From the NCBI GenBank assembly GCA_963776225.1, contig CAVZLL010000004.1:1116001-1180000 (forward strand): a stretch of DNA of 64,000 bases. The letters run 5' to 3'. Of the stretch, positions 1 to 8,580 are shown piece by piece (the first letter of the stretch is position 1; each line of letters opens with the position of its first letter). Both the position numbers and the translations under genes were made by a program. The notes beneath the pieces were generated by a model, which made no database searches, had not been told where the DNA came from, and saw only the letters and a list, made by a program, of their open reading frames with translations. Origin of the DNA: Bog-756 sp963776225 (lineage in GTDB: Bacteria > Actinomycetota > Acidimicrobiia > Acidimicrobiales > RAAP-2).

Positions 1-1
1 T

Positions 2-475
2 ACCGGTGAGGACGCGATGGGGTACATCACCTACACGGGTGGACCCTTCACCGGGGGGGTGAACCAGATACTCCCCGACCCCACCGACTATCCGGTTCCG
101 GCGAACAGCCCGCTGACCCTGTCCGGGATCGTCTGGACGGTCAATTTGAAGACCCTGCGTGGCGTGCTGACCGCCACCGTGGGAATTGGTCCGGCGTCAA
201 CGGGTCCCATCTTCTCCGGCAAGCTCATCCTGGTCACCCAGGGTATGCCCGCTGCCGGTGCACTGGTGCCGGGCCGGGGATGGATCAACGCCAAGGCCAC
301 ACTGCCCGACGAGGGAACGACGCCGAGTGATGACAGTCTGCTCGCCAATGTCGAGGCGAAGTTCGGCCTCAACGTCGGCATGCTCCAGTTCGGGAACGGA
401 GTGCCATCGCTGAACATCCCCGACTACTCGGTCGTTTCCAACGTCGCACCGATCGCCAGCGACGGGGTCTGCTGA
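2..475 (+). CDS. Hypothetical protein, 5' end possibly outside window
   Basis: The frame is open from base 2 to the stop at 473-475, so the gene may begin left of the window; the first internal ATG is at 17 and would give 152 residues. The product is rich in Gly, Pro, Thr and Val, has no charged runs and ends in Cys, which looks like an extracytoplasmic beta-rich protein. No signal peptide can be judged because the N-terminus may be missing. I do not recognise a family. It is followed by about 140 bases with nothing evident before a convergent acetyltransferase gene. Confidence 0.5.
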   Translation, partial: TGEDAMGYITYTGGPFTGGVNQILPDPTDYPVPANSPLTLSGIVWTVNLKTLRGVLTATVGIGPASTGPIFSGKLILVTQGMPAAGALVPGRGWINAKATLPDEGTTPSDDSLLANVEAKFGLNVGMLQFGNGVPSLNIPDYSVVSNVAPIASDGVC

Positions 476-615
476 CCCGGACCGATCCCAAGCGCGTCGG
501 GCCCGGTGTCCCGACCGCCCTGCATCGTGACCGGCCCCGGGTGTCCAGCCCGGGGTCGGTCCGGTCTCGGGAACGGATCCACTCGTCAGTCGGACAGCCG
601 CGAGACAGCCTCGGT

Positions 616-1206
616 TCAACGCGGGTCGTGCCGCATGAACCAGTTCCGCGCAGAGAGAATGGTCGCCTCCTCGGCAACCTCGAACCCGAGCCCGATGTAG
701 AAGCGCACGTTCTCCGGCTTGTCCGTCTCGAGCCAGGCAAGACGTCCGCGCCGGTCGAACTCCTCGCAGAGAAGCCGCATCGCGGCTCGCCCGATCCCCC
801 TCCCCTGGAACCCCGGCTCGACGCCGACCGGGCCCACGTGCCAGTGGGGTTCGGGGAGGTCGTGCGCCGCCATGATCGAACCCATGTGGAGGAAGCGATC
901 CGTGTCAGTGGCGCCCGGAGCCGGTGGATCGAGGACCCTGACCTCGGGAGGAAGCAGCGATCCCACGCAGTTGCCCGGGTGCTCGGCTGCGGCCACTCCG
1001 AGGACACACCCACCGTGCCGGACGCCGGCGACCCGCGCCCCGCCGAGCATCCCGAGGAACGTGCTGCGGAACATGTCCAGACGGACCAGCGGATCGTCCG
1101 AGATCGCCAGGGACGTCGGGCTGTCCCGCAGCGCCCGGGCGGTGACCCCGGCGGCCTGGGCGGTCTGGTCGGTGCCCTTCAACCACCTGGCAGCGAGCTC
1201 GGTCAC
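616..1206 (-). CDS. GNAT family N-acetyltransferase
   Basis: The 196-residue product has the GNAT acetyl-CoA binding motif A near residues 125-145 (VGPVGVEPGFQGRGIGRAAM, the R/Q-x-x-G-x-G loop), followed by the C-terminal LETDKPENVRFYIGLGFEV block typical of the fold. GNAT enzymes move an acetyl group from acetyl-CoA to an amine; the substrate here cannot be predicted. The start is GTG at 1206. The gene is divergent from the APH-like kinase at 1292, and the roughly 85 bases between them must hold both promoters. The N-terminal 100 residues are a poorly conserved substrate side, as usual for this family. Confidence 0.85.
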   Translation of the reverse strand: MTELAARWLKGTDQTAQAAGVTARALRDSPTSLAISDDPLVRLDMFRSTFLGMLGGARVAGVRHGGCVLGVAAAEHPGNCVGSLLPPEVRVLDPPAPGATDTDRFLHMGSIMAAHDLPEPHWHVGPVGVEPGFQGRGIGRAAMRLLCEEFDRRGRLAWLETDKPENVRFYIGLGFEVAEEATILSARNWFMRHDPR

Positions 1207-1291
1207 GCCGCGGTTCTAGCAGATGGCCGGTCGGCAGCAATGGGTGCCCTCCCCCGGTCCGGCCCGCCGGCCGACTGGCATGCTGTCGGGC

Positions 1292-2183
1292 GTGGAGTGG
1301 CCGGCCGCCGAAGTCGAGATCGACGAGCCGCTGGTCCGCTCGCTCCTCGACGATCAGCACCCTGACCTCGCGATGCTGGAACTCGCACCCGTCGAGCATG
1401 GGTTCGACAACGCGCTCTGGCGACTCGGCGAGGAGCTGCTGGTGCGACTGCCACGGCGGGAGATCGCCGCCCCGATCCTCATCCACGAGCAGCGCTGGCT
1501 CCCGCTGCTCGCGCCGCGGCTCTCCCTCCCGGTTCCGGCCCCGGTGCGAACAGGTCGGCCGAGCGGCGCCTATCCGTGGTGCTGGTCGATCGTCCCCTGG
1601 CTGTCCGGCATCCCCGGCGACCGGGCGCCGCTGCTGCATCCCGACGAGACCGGACGCCGCCTCGGGCGGTTCCTGCGCGAATTGCACCTGCCCGCACCCC
1701 CCGGTGCGCCGGCGAACCCGTGGAGAGGTGGGCCGCTCGAATCACGGACGGACACCTTCGAGGAGCGGGTCACGTCACTGCGCGGGGTGATCGATGTCGC
1801 AGTCGTCCGCCGCACCTGGGATCGGGCCGTCGGGACCGACCGGTGGGGCGGGCCGCCGCTCTGGCTTCACGGTGACCTGCACCCGGCCAACATCCTGATC
1901 GAACGGGGCACCATCGCGGCGGTGATCGACTTCGGCGACCTGTGCGCCGGTGATCCGGCCGGTGACCTGGCCGGGGGATGGATGCTCCTCCCCTCGGAGA
2001 CCATGACCACCTTCCAGGACGCCTACGGCGGGGTCGACGAGGCCCTCGCGCAGCGGGCGCGGCGGGTGGGCCCTGCTCTTCTCCCTGATGTTCCTGAGCA
2101 TCGGCCTCGAGGGGCGTCCCAGGTACGAAGCGGTGGGCCGGTCCACGCTCGAGCGGTGCACCGCCGCCAGCGACCCGGCGTGA
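1292..2183 (+). CDS. Aminoglycoside phosphotransferase-like kinase, frameshifted near 3' end
   Basis: This is an APH/choline-kinase fold small-molecule kinase. The catalytic loop is visible as LHGDLHPANILIE (HGD-x(4)-N) and the metal-binding aspartate as VIDFGDLCAGDPAGDLA. GTG at 1292 fits the family N-terminus better than ATG at 1223 or 1280. After residue ~258 (LAQRARR, near 2060) the frame changes to an unrelated Arg/Pro-rich tail running to 2269. Dropping one base in the run at 2060-2066 restores a typical C-terminus (WALLFSLMFLSIGLEGRP) with a stop at 2181-2183. So one extra base is present, either from sequencing error or real decay. The substrate is unknown; genes of this family in soil actinobacteria are often not resistance genes. 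Confidence 0.8.
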
Positions 2184-2265
2184 TCGTGGCTCCCGACCGT
2201 CGTTCAAGGTCCCGGCGGCGGATTCCGATAGAGGACGCAGGGGAGACGAGTCGGAGGTCGATTGC

Positions 2266-2448
2266 ATGATCGAACCTGAGACGTTGGGGACGTGCCCGCA
2301 CTGCGGCTCGCGGGACCAGGAGCCGATGCTGATCCTGTACCCGAAGCTCGAGCCCGACTCGGCAGCCACCTGGTCGTGCCGGTCCTGCGGCGGAGACTGG
2401 ACGGATGACGGCCAGCGGCAGCCTGTTCCCCTCAGGCGCCTGCGATAG
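2266..2448 (+). CDS. Small zinc-ribbon protein
   Basis: The 60-residue product has two CxxC knuckles, CPHC at residues 10-13 and CRSC at about 37-40, spaced as in a rubredoxin-like zinc ribbon. No other domain is present. The acidic and Trp-containing tail after the second knuckle (GGDWTDD) is typical of many short actinobacterial zinc ribbons of unknown role. It starts 82 bases after the frame-corrected stop of the kinase and could be cotranscribed with it. Function unknown. Confidence 0.6.
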   Translation: MIEPETLGTCPHCGSRDQEPMLILYPKLEPDSAATWSCRSCGGDWTDDGQRQPVPLRRLR

Positions 2449-2503
2449 GGGCTGACGTCCGGACCCTCCGGTGCGTGGGTGACCTGAGTCGGTCGCGCCC
2501 GGT

Positions 2504-2517
2504 GTCACGATCGTGAC
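2504..2517. promoter_or_regulatory. Perfect 14-bp palindrome, candidate operator
   Basis: GTCACGATCGTGAC is a perfect inverted repeat lying about 90 bases upstream of the small open frame at 2605. It resembles a dimeric regulator site. The cognate regulator is not identifiable. Confidence 0.3.
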
Positions 2518-2604
2518 GGTGCCTGTGTCGGCCTCCCGACAGACGGATCCCGTCGTCGGGCGCAGGATGGAGAGGTAGCCAGCCACCCACCAGGAGGTAC
2601 CGAG

Positions 2605-2685
2605 ATGGTCACCCAGGCCCCCACCACCATCAACATCGAGTACACCAACGAGGAGGCGGCGATCGTTCAGCGGTGCGCCAGGTAG
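2605..2685 (+). CDS. Possible 26-residue peptide with strong ribosome binding site
   Basis: ATG at 2605 follows a perfect AGGAGG at 2592-2597 with 7 bases between, one of the best Shine-Dalgarno sequences in the window. The peptide MVTQAPTTINIEYTNEEAAI... ends in CAR at a TAG (2683-2685). It is acidic in the middle and has no membrane segment. A rho-independent terminator follows 90 bases later, so this may be a short independent transcript. It could also be the truncated start of a lost longer gene, since the frame after the TAG is GC-rich but reads through the terminator. Confidence 0.35.
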   Translation: MVTQAPTTINIEYTNEEAAIVQRCAR

Positions 2686-3144
2686 GTCTTCCGAGATCGA
2701 CCCGGGCCAGAGGGGCCGGCGGAGCACCTGCACAGGGTGTTTCTGAGCGGAAACCAGCACAAACAGCTACCAGAGAAGGAGAGGCCCGGCGGAGCCTCTC
2801 CTTTTCTGGTTCTCCTTTTCCGGTTGCTCCGAGCGTCGGCTCGTTCGGGTTCTCCGGGGAATTTTCCCCGACGGTGCGCCCGACCTCCTGGAGCACCGAG
2901 CGGCGTCCGTACCGACGCCCCGGAACCAGTCAGCTCGAGCCAGCTACTTGCGGCAACACGGGTTGCTCTGCGTAGGGTCACCCGGTCAGGTCCCGTCGAG
3001 CAGGGTTCCGCCACCCCGCTCCGGGCCTGACCCTTTCGCCAGGGCTCTGCACCGCGAGCCACAACGCGGCGGGCAGGCGGAACCGCATGAGCCCGGCGGA
3101 ATCCGCACCCGACACCCTTGACCGCAGAGCCTCGTGGTGAGTAA
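2686..3144. other. Intergenic stretch with terminator, no gene seen
   Basis: Apart from the terminator at 2776-2805 I see no coding signal here. The open frames on both strands are Arg/Pro/Ser-rich and lack recognisable motifs or ribosome binding sites. Confidence 0.5.
2776..2805 (+). terminator. Rho-independent terminator
   Basis: A perfect 10-bp stem pairs 2776-2785 (AAGGAGAGGC) with 2794-2803, with an 8-base loop, followed by TTTT. It would end a transcript coming from the 2605 peptide or the zinc-ribbon gene. Confidence 0.75.
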
Positions 3145-3157
3145 CATACTAAGTATG
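3145..3157. promoter_or_regulatory. Candidate PadR operator
   Basis: CATACTAAGTATG is a perfect 13-bp palindrome centred 27 bases upstream of the padR-like start codon. PadR proteins often repress their own operon from AT-rich dyads containing ATACT/AGTAT-type half sites, so autoregulation of the transporter operon is likely. This is inferred from position and symmetry. Confidence 0.5.
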
Positions 3158-3177
3158 CTACCCCAAGAGAACCTCTC

Positions 3178-3765
3178 GTGAGCGTCCGACACGCCATTCT
3201 GGCCCTGCTCAGCGACGGGCCGAAGTACGGACTCCAGCTGCGCCAGGAATTCGAGGCCCGGACGGGTGAGGTCTGGCCGCTCAACGTCGGTCAGGTCTAC
3301 ACGACCCTGCAACGCCTCGAACGGGACGGACTCGTCGAGTCGGACGAACCCGACGACCAGGACGTCGGGCCTCAGAAGTCGTTCCACATCACGTCCGACG
3401 GCAACGACGAGCTCTCGGCGTGGCTGCACACCCCGCCCGATCTGAGCATGCCGCCACGCGACGAGCTGGTGATCAAGGTCCTGGTCGCCCTGCAGGTGCC
3501 CGGCGTCGACGTGCACGAGATCATCCAGGTGCACCGGCGCTACGTGGTCGAGGTCATGCAGCAGTGGACCCGCCTCAAGGAGGACGAGGCTGGCTTCGAC
3601 CTCAATTTCGCGCTGGTCGTCGACGCAGAGCTCTACCGGCTCGACGCCGTGGTCCGCTGGCTCGACACGGCCGACGGACGCCTGAAGCGGGCATCGGTCA
3701 CGTCGACGGAACCCGCGCCCGCGCCCATGCCGCGGCTCCGCCGACGGGTGGGGATGCGGACATGA
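3178..3765 (+). CDS. PadR family transcriptional regulator
   Basis: The 195-residue protein has an N-terminal winged helix (VRHAILALLSDGPKYGLQLR ... VYTTLQRLERDGLV), the hallmark of PadR, and a C-terminal helical dimer region of the Vir_act_alpha_C type. The GTG start at 3178 follows AAGAGAACC. It overlaps the ABC ATPase start by an ATGA junction at 3762-3765, so regulator and transporter are one operon. PadR proteins paired with MacB/FtsX-like exporters usually sense a toxic small molecule and derepress export. The palindrome at 3145 is the probable operator. Confidence 0.9.
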   Translation: MSVRHAILALLSDGPKYGLQLRQEFEARTGEVWPLNVGQVYTTLQRLERDGLVESDEPDDQDVGPQKSFHITSDGNDELSAWLHTPPDLSMPPRDELVIKVLVALQVPGVDVHEIIQVHRRYVVEVMQQWTRLKEDEAGFDLNFALVVDAELYRLDAVVRWLDTADGRLKRASVTSTEPAPAPMPRLRRRVGMRT

Positions 3766-4484
3766 GCATCCTCGAGTTGCACCACGTCTCCAAGGTCTAC
3801 GGGCAGGGCGCCACCGAGGTGCACGCGCTGCGCGACATCGACTTCACCGTCGACGCTGGTGCGCTGGTGGCGGTCATGGGCCCGAGCGGATCGGGCAAGA
3901 GCACCTTGCTCACCATCGCCGGCAGCCTGGAGGACCCGACGGAGGGCGAGGTCCTGGTCGGCGGCCACTCGCTCGCCGAGATGTCGACCAACGACAAGGC
4001 CCGGCTCCGCCGCCGCTCGATCGGCTTCGTGTTCCAGGACTTCAACCTGCTTCCGGGCCTCACCGCGACGGAGAACGTCTCCCTCCCGCTGGAGCTGGAC
4101 GGCACGTCTGCCCGAAAGGCCCGTGCGGCGGGCCTCGGGGTGCTCGAGGAGCTGGGCCTGGCCGACCGTGCCGAGCACTTCCCCGACGAGTTGTCCGGCG
4201 GCGAACGCCAGCGGGTTGCCATCGCGCGCGCCGTGGTCGGTGACCGGCGGCTGCTCCTCGCCGACGAACCCTCGGGCGCGCTCGACTCGACAAACGGCGA
4301 GGCCGTCATGCGCCTCGTCCTGGCCGCCTGCCGGCGCGGACTGGCCGCGGTGGTGGTGACCCACGACGCCCAACTCGCCTCTTGGGCGGACCGCGTGGTG
4401 TTCATCCGCGACGGCGTCCTGGTCGACCAGACCGCACCGCAGAGCGGTCCCGAAGCGCTGCTGGAACGCGTCCCCGGAAAATGA
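3762..4484 (+). CDS. ABC transporter ATP-binding protein (MacB/LolD type)
   Basis: The 240-residue ATPase carries Walker A (GPSGSGKST, residues ~41-49), the Q-loop (FVFQDFNLLPG), the signature LSGGERQR, Walker B (LLLADEPSGALD) and the switch His (VVVTHD). The sequence groups with the LolD/MacB/FtsE ATPases that drive FtsX-type permeases. ATG at 3762 overlaps the PadR stop and its own stop overlaps the permease start at 4481, so translation is coupled across all three genes. The substrate is probably a drug, peptide or lipid, and cannot be fixed from sequence. Confidence 0.95.
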   Translation: MSILELHHVSKVYGQGATEVHALRDIDFTVDAGALVAVMGPSGSGKSTLLTIAGSLEDPTEGEVLVGGHSLAEMSTNDKARLRRRSIGFVFQDFNLLPGLTATENVSLPLELDGTSARKARAAGLGVLEELGLADRAEHFPDELSGGERQRVAIARAVVGDRRLLLADEPSGALDSTNGEAVMRLVLAACRRGLAAVVVTHDAQLASWADRVVFIRDGVLVDQTAPQSGPEALLERVPGK

Positions 4485-7003
4485 CGCTCACCCTCGAACG
4501 CCCGGCCGTCGACCTCGGCTCGGGCGACGGTGGCCTGCCCGCACGCCGGGCTGTTGTTCGCTGGGGCCGACGGCTGTTCTTCCGGGAGTGGCGCCAGCAG
4601 CTGCTGGTGCTTTCGCTGGTGACCGTCGCGGTGGCGATCACCGTGGTGGGAGCCGGGGTGGCGGTGAACACCCCGTCGCCCGCGCAGGCCGGGTTCGGGA
4701 CCGCTGACGCAAGGATCCAACTTCCGGGGTCAGACCCGAAGCTCGCGTCGACCATCGCAACCATCAGGAACCGGGTCGGCACGGTCGACGTGGTCGACAA
4801 CCAGATGCTCACCATCCCGGGATCGATCGCCTCCTACGACCTGCGGGCCCAGAATCCGACGGGCACCTACAGCGGAGCGATGCTGGACCTGGCCAGCGGG
4901 CGCTACCCGCACGCAGCCGACGAGGTGGCCGTCACGGGCGGCGTGGCCTCCGCGTTCGGTCTGCACGTGGGAAGCGTCTGGCATGACGCCGGGGTGACCC
5001 GGAACGTGGTGGGCATCGTCCAGGACCCCCAGGACCTCCTGGACGAGTTCGCGCTCGTCCCACCGGGGCAGATGGGCGCTCACGGCCAGACCACCCTGCT
5101 GTTCGACGCCACGCCGGCCCAGGCCGGTGCGATCCCGGGCGTGCAGGTCCCGCCCAACACGCTCAACGGCGGCTTCAACCCCGAGATCTTCGTGATCCTC
5201 ATCGCCACCGTCGGCATGCTCCTGATCGGGTTGGTCGCCGTCGGGGGCTTCACCGTGCTCGCCCACCGACGGATGCGGTCCATCGGCATGCTCGCCGCGG
5301 TCGGCGCGACCGACCGCAACATCCGGCGGGTGGTGAGGGCGAACGGCTTGGCGGTCGGGCTGGTCGGCGCGCTGCTCGGCGGAGCGCTCGGCCTGGTGGC
5401 CTGGATCGCCTACCGGCCGCACGTGGAGCAGGCCTCCCACCACCTGATCGGCCTGTTCCACCTGCCCTGGGTGGTGATCCTGCCTGCGATGGTCCTCGCC
5501 GTGGTCACCACCTGGCTCGCGGCCTCGCGGCCAGCGAAGCAGGTCACCCGGGTCCCCATCGTCACCGCGCTCTCCGGACGGCCCGCACCGCCCCGCCGGC
5601 TGCACCGCTCGGCGATCCCGGGCATCGCCTTCACCGGACTCGCCTACCTCCTCCTGCTCTACGCCGGCCAGAGCAGGGGGAACGGTGGCGGGGCGTTGGC
5701 GCTCGTCTTCGGCTTCATCGCGCTGACCGTCGGGATCATCCTCATGGCGCCGCTCGCGATCACCAGCATCGCCGCGCTCGCCGGGCGGGCCCCGCTCGCC
5801 CTGCGCCTCGCGCTGCGAGACCTCGACCGCTACCGGGCCCGATCGGGATCCGCGCTCGGCGCCATCGGCCTTGCCGTGCTCATCGCCGCCACCATCTGTG
5901 TGGCCGGGGCGGCCCGCTACGGGAACGTGCTCGACTATGCGGGGGCCAATCTGGCCAACAACCAGTTGATCGTGTACACGCCTTCGGGCCCCGGCGGCGG
6001 GCCGGGCGGGGTCGCACCCGCACCCGCACCCGTGCAACCGAGCGCATCCGTCCTGTCCGCCAAGACCGATGCCATCGCCTCTGCACTCGGCTCGCAGGAT
6101 GTCGTCGGGCTCGAGATGCCCGACGCGAATCTCGACCACCACGGCGCCGGGCGTCAATTCAACGGACAGCTCTACGTGGCCACCCCGCAGTTGCTCAGGG
6201 CCTTCGGCATCCCGGCGTCGGCGATCGACCCCAACGCCGACATCCTGACCATGCGCGCCGGCCTGTCCACCGTCTCGAACCTCGACATGTCCTACGGCGC
6301 GGGCGGCAAGGGCGGGCCCGGTGGGAACCCTCCCGGGGGCCCGGGAGGGGGCAACGCAACTCCGTGCCCGGCCGACCAGTGCGTGGTCAAACCCCTCATC
6401 CAGACCGTTCCCGCGCTCCCCCCCGGGACGTCCGCACCGAACACGGTCGTGACCGAACACGCGATGCACAAATACGGACTCGGCGCGAGCCTGGCCGGGT
6501 GGATGATCCTCGCGGATCACCCGCTCACCGTGACCGAGATCGACAACGCCCGGCTCACCGCGGCGACGGTGGGCATGTCGGTGGAGAGCAAGTCCGACGC
6601 GCCCTCGTCGAGGCAGGTCATCGACTGGGCCACCGTGGCGGGCATCCTCCTCGCACTGGCGATCCTGGCGATGACGGTCGGACTCATCCGCAACGAGGCG
6701 GCCGGCGACCTGCGCATCCTGACCGCCACCGGTGCGAGCAGCACCACCAGGCGCACGCTGACCGCCGCCACGACCGGAGCACTCGCATTCGCCGGAGCGG
6801 TGATGGGAACGGTGGGCGCCTATGTGGCCTGCCTGGCCTTCTTCTCCGGGGCCCCCAACGGTGACGGCGTCGGAGAGCTGCGCAACATCCCTCTGGTCAA
6901 TCTGCTGGTCCTGCTCATCTGCATGCCCTTGGCGGGAGCTGCGTGCGGCTGGCTGTTCGCCGGCCGCCAGCCGGACTTCATCGCCCAGCAGCCGGCCGAG
7001 TGA
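4481..7003 (+). CDS. FtsX-like ABC transporter permease
   Basis: The 840-residue membrane protein has one N-terminal helix (residues ~37-58), a large periplasmic-type loop, a first FtsX bundle starting near residue 230 (IFVILIATVGMLLIGLVAVG), central helices around 390-500 and a final bundle at ~720-830. This is the long double-FtsX layout common in actinobacteria. Two Gly/Pro-rich stretches near residues 500-520 and 610-625 lie in the second extracellular domain. It pairs with the ATPase at 3762 through an ATGA overlap. The mechanotransmission exporter role is inferred from the family. Confidence 0.92.
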   Translation: MTLTLERPAVDLGSGDGGLPARRAVVRWGRRLFFREWRQQLLVLSLVTVAVAITVVGAGVAVNTPSPAQAGFGTADARIQLPGSDPKLASTIATIRNRVGTVDVVDNQMLTIPGSIASYDLRAQNPTGTYSGAMLDLASGRYPHAADEVAVTGGVASAFGLHVGSVWHDAGVTRNVVGIVQDPQDLLDEFALVPPGQMGAHGQTTLLFDATPAQAGAIPGVQVPPNTLNGGFNPEIFVILIATVGMLLIGLVAVGGFTVLAHRRMRSIGMLAAVGATDRNIRRVVRANGLAVGLVGALLGGALGLVAWIAYRPHVEQASHHLIGLFHLPWVVILPAMVLAVVTTWLAASRPAKQVTRVPIVTALSGRPAPPRRLHRSAIPGIAFTGLAYLLLLYAGQSRGNGGGALALVFGFIALTVGIILMAPLAITSIAALAGRAPLALRLALRDLDRYRARSGSALGAIGLAVLIAATICVAGAARYGNVLDYAGANLANNQLIVYTPSGPGGGPGGVAPAPAPVQPSASVLSAKTDAIASALGSQDVVGLEMPDANLDHHGAGRQFNGQLYVATPQLLRAFGIPASAIDPNADILTMRAGLSTVSNLDMSYGAGGKGGPGGNPPGGPGGGNATPCPADQCVVKPLIQTVPALPPGTSAPNTVVTEHAMHKYGLGASLAGWMILADHPLTVTEIDNARLTAATVGMSVESKSDAPSSRQVIDWATVAGILLALAILAMTVGLIRNEAAGDLRILTATGASSTTRRTLTAATTGALAFAGAVMGTVGAYVACLAFFSGAPNGDGVGELRNIPLVNLLVLLICMPLAGAACGWLFAGRQPDFIAQQPAE

Positions 7004-7061
7004 CGTTGGACACCCCGGCCGGTTCGGCTGTGTGATCACCCTCGGTGCGTAAGCTCGGTCC

Positions 7062-7775
7062 ATGTGTGGACGGATCGCCCTCTACGAGGAGCCGGACCGA
7101 TTGGCACGGCTCCTCGATGCGGGGGTCGATCCTGACCTGCTGGTCCGCTGGCAGCCGCATTGGAACCTCGGGCCGACCTCCGACATCCTCGGTGTGGCCC
7201 AGCGGCACGGCACGCGGATCCTCGGGGCCTATCGGTGGGGTCTGATCCCGAGCTGGGCGAAGGATCCGGCGGCGGTCAAATCGACCTTCAACGCCCGAGC
7301 GGAGTCCATCGCCAGCAAGCCGGCCTTCGAAGCAGCGTTCCGACGGTGGCGGATCCTCGTACCGGTGGACCTCTTCTACGAGTGGGAGGCGGTCGCGCCC
7401 AAGCTCAAGCAGCCCTATGCCTTCAAGCGGGCCGACGGGGACCCGCTCGTGTTCGCCGGCCTGCGCGCGTGGTGGAAGGGAGCGGACGGGGCCGAGCTCC
7501 GGAGCGCCACCATCATCACCACCAGGGCAGGGCCTGACATGCCCATCCACGACCGGCAGCCGGTGGTGCTGGAACAGGACGCCTGGGACCATTGGCTCGA
7601 CCCCGAGGTGACCGACCGTGAAGAGCTGGAGCCGCTCCTGGTTCCCTCGGTGGAGGGGACCCTCGTCCACTATCCGGTCAGCCGCGCCGTCGGCAGCGTC
7701 GACAACGACGGGCCGGAGTTGATCGACGTGGTACGGCCGGTCGAGGACCCGGGACGGCTCCCGCTGGACGGTTAG
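7062..7775 (+). CDS. SRAP family protein (YedK/HMCES-like)
   Basis: The 237-residue protein starts MCGRIALYE, placing the catalytic Cys at position 2 after Met removal, which is the defining feature of SRAP. Other conserved blocks are NARAES, the FYEW glutamate and HDRQPVVL (usually HDRMPVIL), which supplies the active-site His. SRAP proteins form a thiazolidine crosslink to abasic sites in single-stranded DNA and shield them during replication. The length is normal for the family. It stands alone with no SOS partner next to it. Confidence 0.93.
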   Translation: MCGRIALYEEPDRLARLLDAGVDPDLLVRWQPHWNLGPTSDILGVAQRHGTRILGAYRWGLIPSWAKDPAAVKSTFNARAESIASKPAFEAAFRRWRILVPVDLFYEWEAVAPKLKQPYAFKRADGDPLVFAGLRAWWKGADGAELRSATIITTRAGPDMPIHDRQPVVLEQDAWDHWLDPEVTDREELEPLLVPSVEGTLVHYPVSRAVGSVDNDGPELIDVVRPVEDPGRLPLDG

Positions 7776-7896
7776 GGCAAGGGGTATCCCCCGGGATCCG
7801 GATGGTGCAAGGTCGTCGTCGGCCGCCTCCGTAACGGCTCGGCTCCGGATTCGTTTGTAAGGGAACGAACGCAAGTACTCCTGCGGAGGTGGTCTG

Positions 7897-8421
7897 ATGC
7901 AACGCAGAACGGCTCTTTCCCTGATGACGGGTGGTATCGGCCTGGCGGCGCTCATCGGGGCCGTGGCGGTGGCTCCGTCGGTCAGCGCGCAGTCGGCCGT
8001 CCCGATCGGACCCCGGCAGGTCTTCACCGGGCTGGTCAACGGCAAGCATCCGACCTCGACCATCACGGTGTTCTGCCCGGGGCCGATCCGGGTGGGTCAG
8101 ACGGGCCACCCGGTGGGAGGCCAAACCGTGGGCGTGCGCCCCGCCGCGGCGAGCACGACCGGAACCGGATTCACCGGGTCTCTGGGCAGGTCGATCGTCG
8201 TCACCTTCGCGAACCCGGTGGCCACCGGGCCCGGACCGGCGACCAACCCGCCGATCACCTTCACCTCCTACGGGACCCAGCCGATACCGACCTCGCTGAC
8301 AACCCCTTGCGGGGGCCGGGGAGCCGTCATCTTCTCGCCACGGCCGACGAGCAGGACCGCTCGGAACGCCGTCGTGCAGGTGACCTACGAGAACATCGCG
8401 GCCGCGCTCGACGCAGGCTGA
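7897..8421 (+). CDS. Secreted protein, member 1 of a three-copy family
   Basis: The 174-residue product has a signal peptide (RR at 3-4, hydrophobic core 8-28, cleavage near VSAQS). The mature part carries the pattern FTGLVNG, a Cys, GHPVGGQTVGV, TFTSYGTQPIPTSLTTPC and VIFSPRPTS. The same ordered blocks occur in the proteins at 24606 and 27870, which identifies a family I cannot name. Two conserved Cys (mature ~28 and ~107) could form a disulfide. ATG at 7897 follows GGAGGTGG. The region upstream has a TTCGTT...AACGAA dyad near 7850-7870 that may be regulatory. Confidence 0.7.
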   Translation: MQRRTALSLMTGGIGLAALIGAVAVAPSVSAQSAVPIGPRQVFTGLVNGKHPTSTITVFCPGPIRVGQTGHPVGGQTVGVRPAAASTTGTGFTGSLGRSIVVTFANPVATGPGPATNPPITFTSYGTQPIPTSLTTPCGGRGAVIFSPRPTSRTARNAVVQVTYENIAAALDAG

Positions 8422-8580
8422 CCCGAGCTGCAGGCCGGCCGGGACCGCGGCGCCTCCCCCACCCGGACACTCCCGACCCTCACCGAATTCTCACAGTTCG
8501 CCTATCGATCCTTCACGACCGGCCTCCAGAATCCGGAGTGGTAGAGAACATCGGAACCCACCGCTCAGAAGGAGCCAGTC

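Noticed and set aside
2900..3060. A possible tRNA-like sequence in the region before padR
   Set aside because: No cloverleaf with acceptor and T arms could be drawn.
4730..7063. A 777-codon open frame on the minus strand opposite the FtsX-type permease
   Set aside because: It mirrors the permease gene, is rich in Gly, Arg and Asp with no motifs, and is the usual shadow of a high-GC gene.
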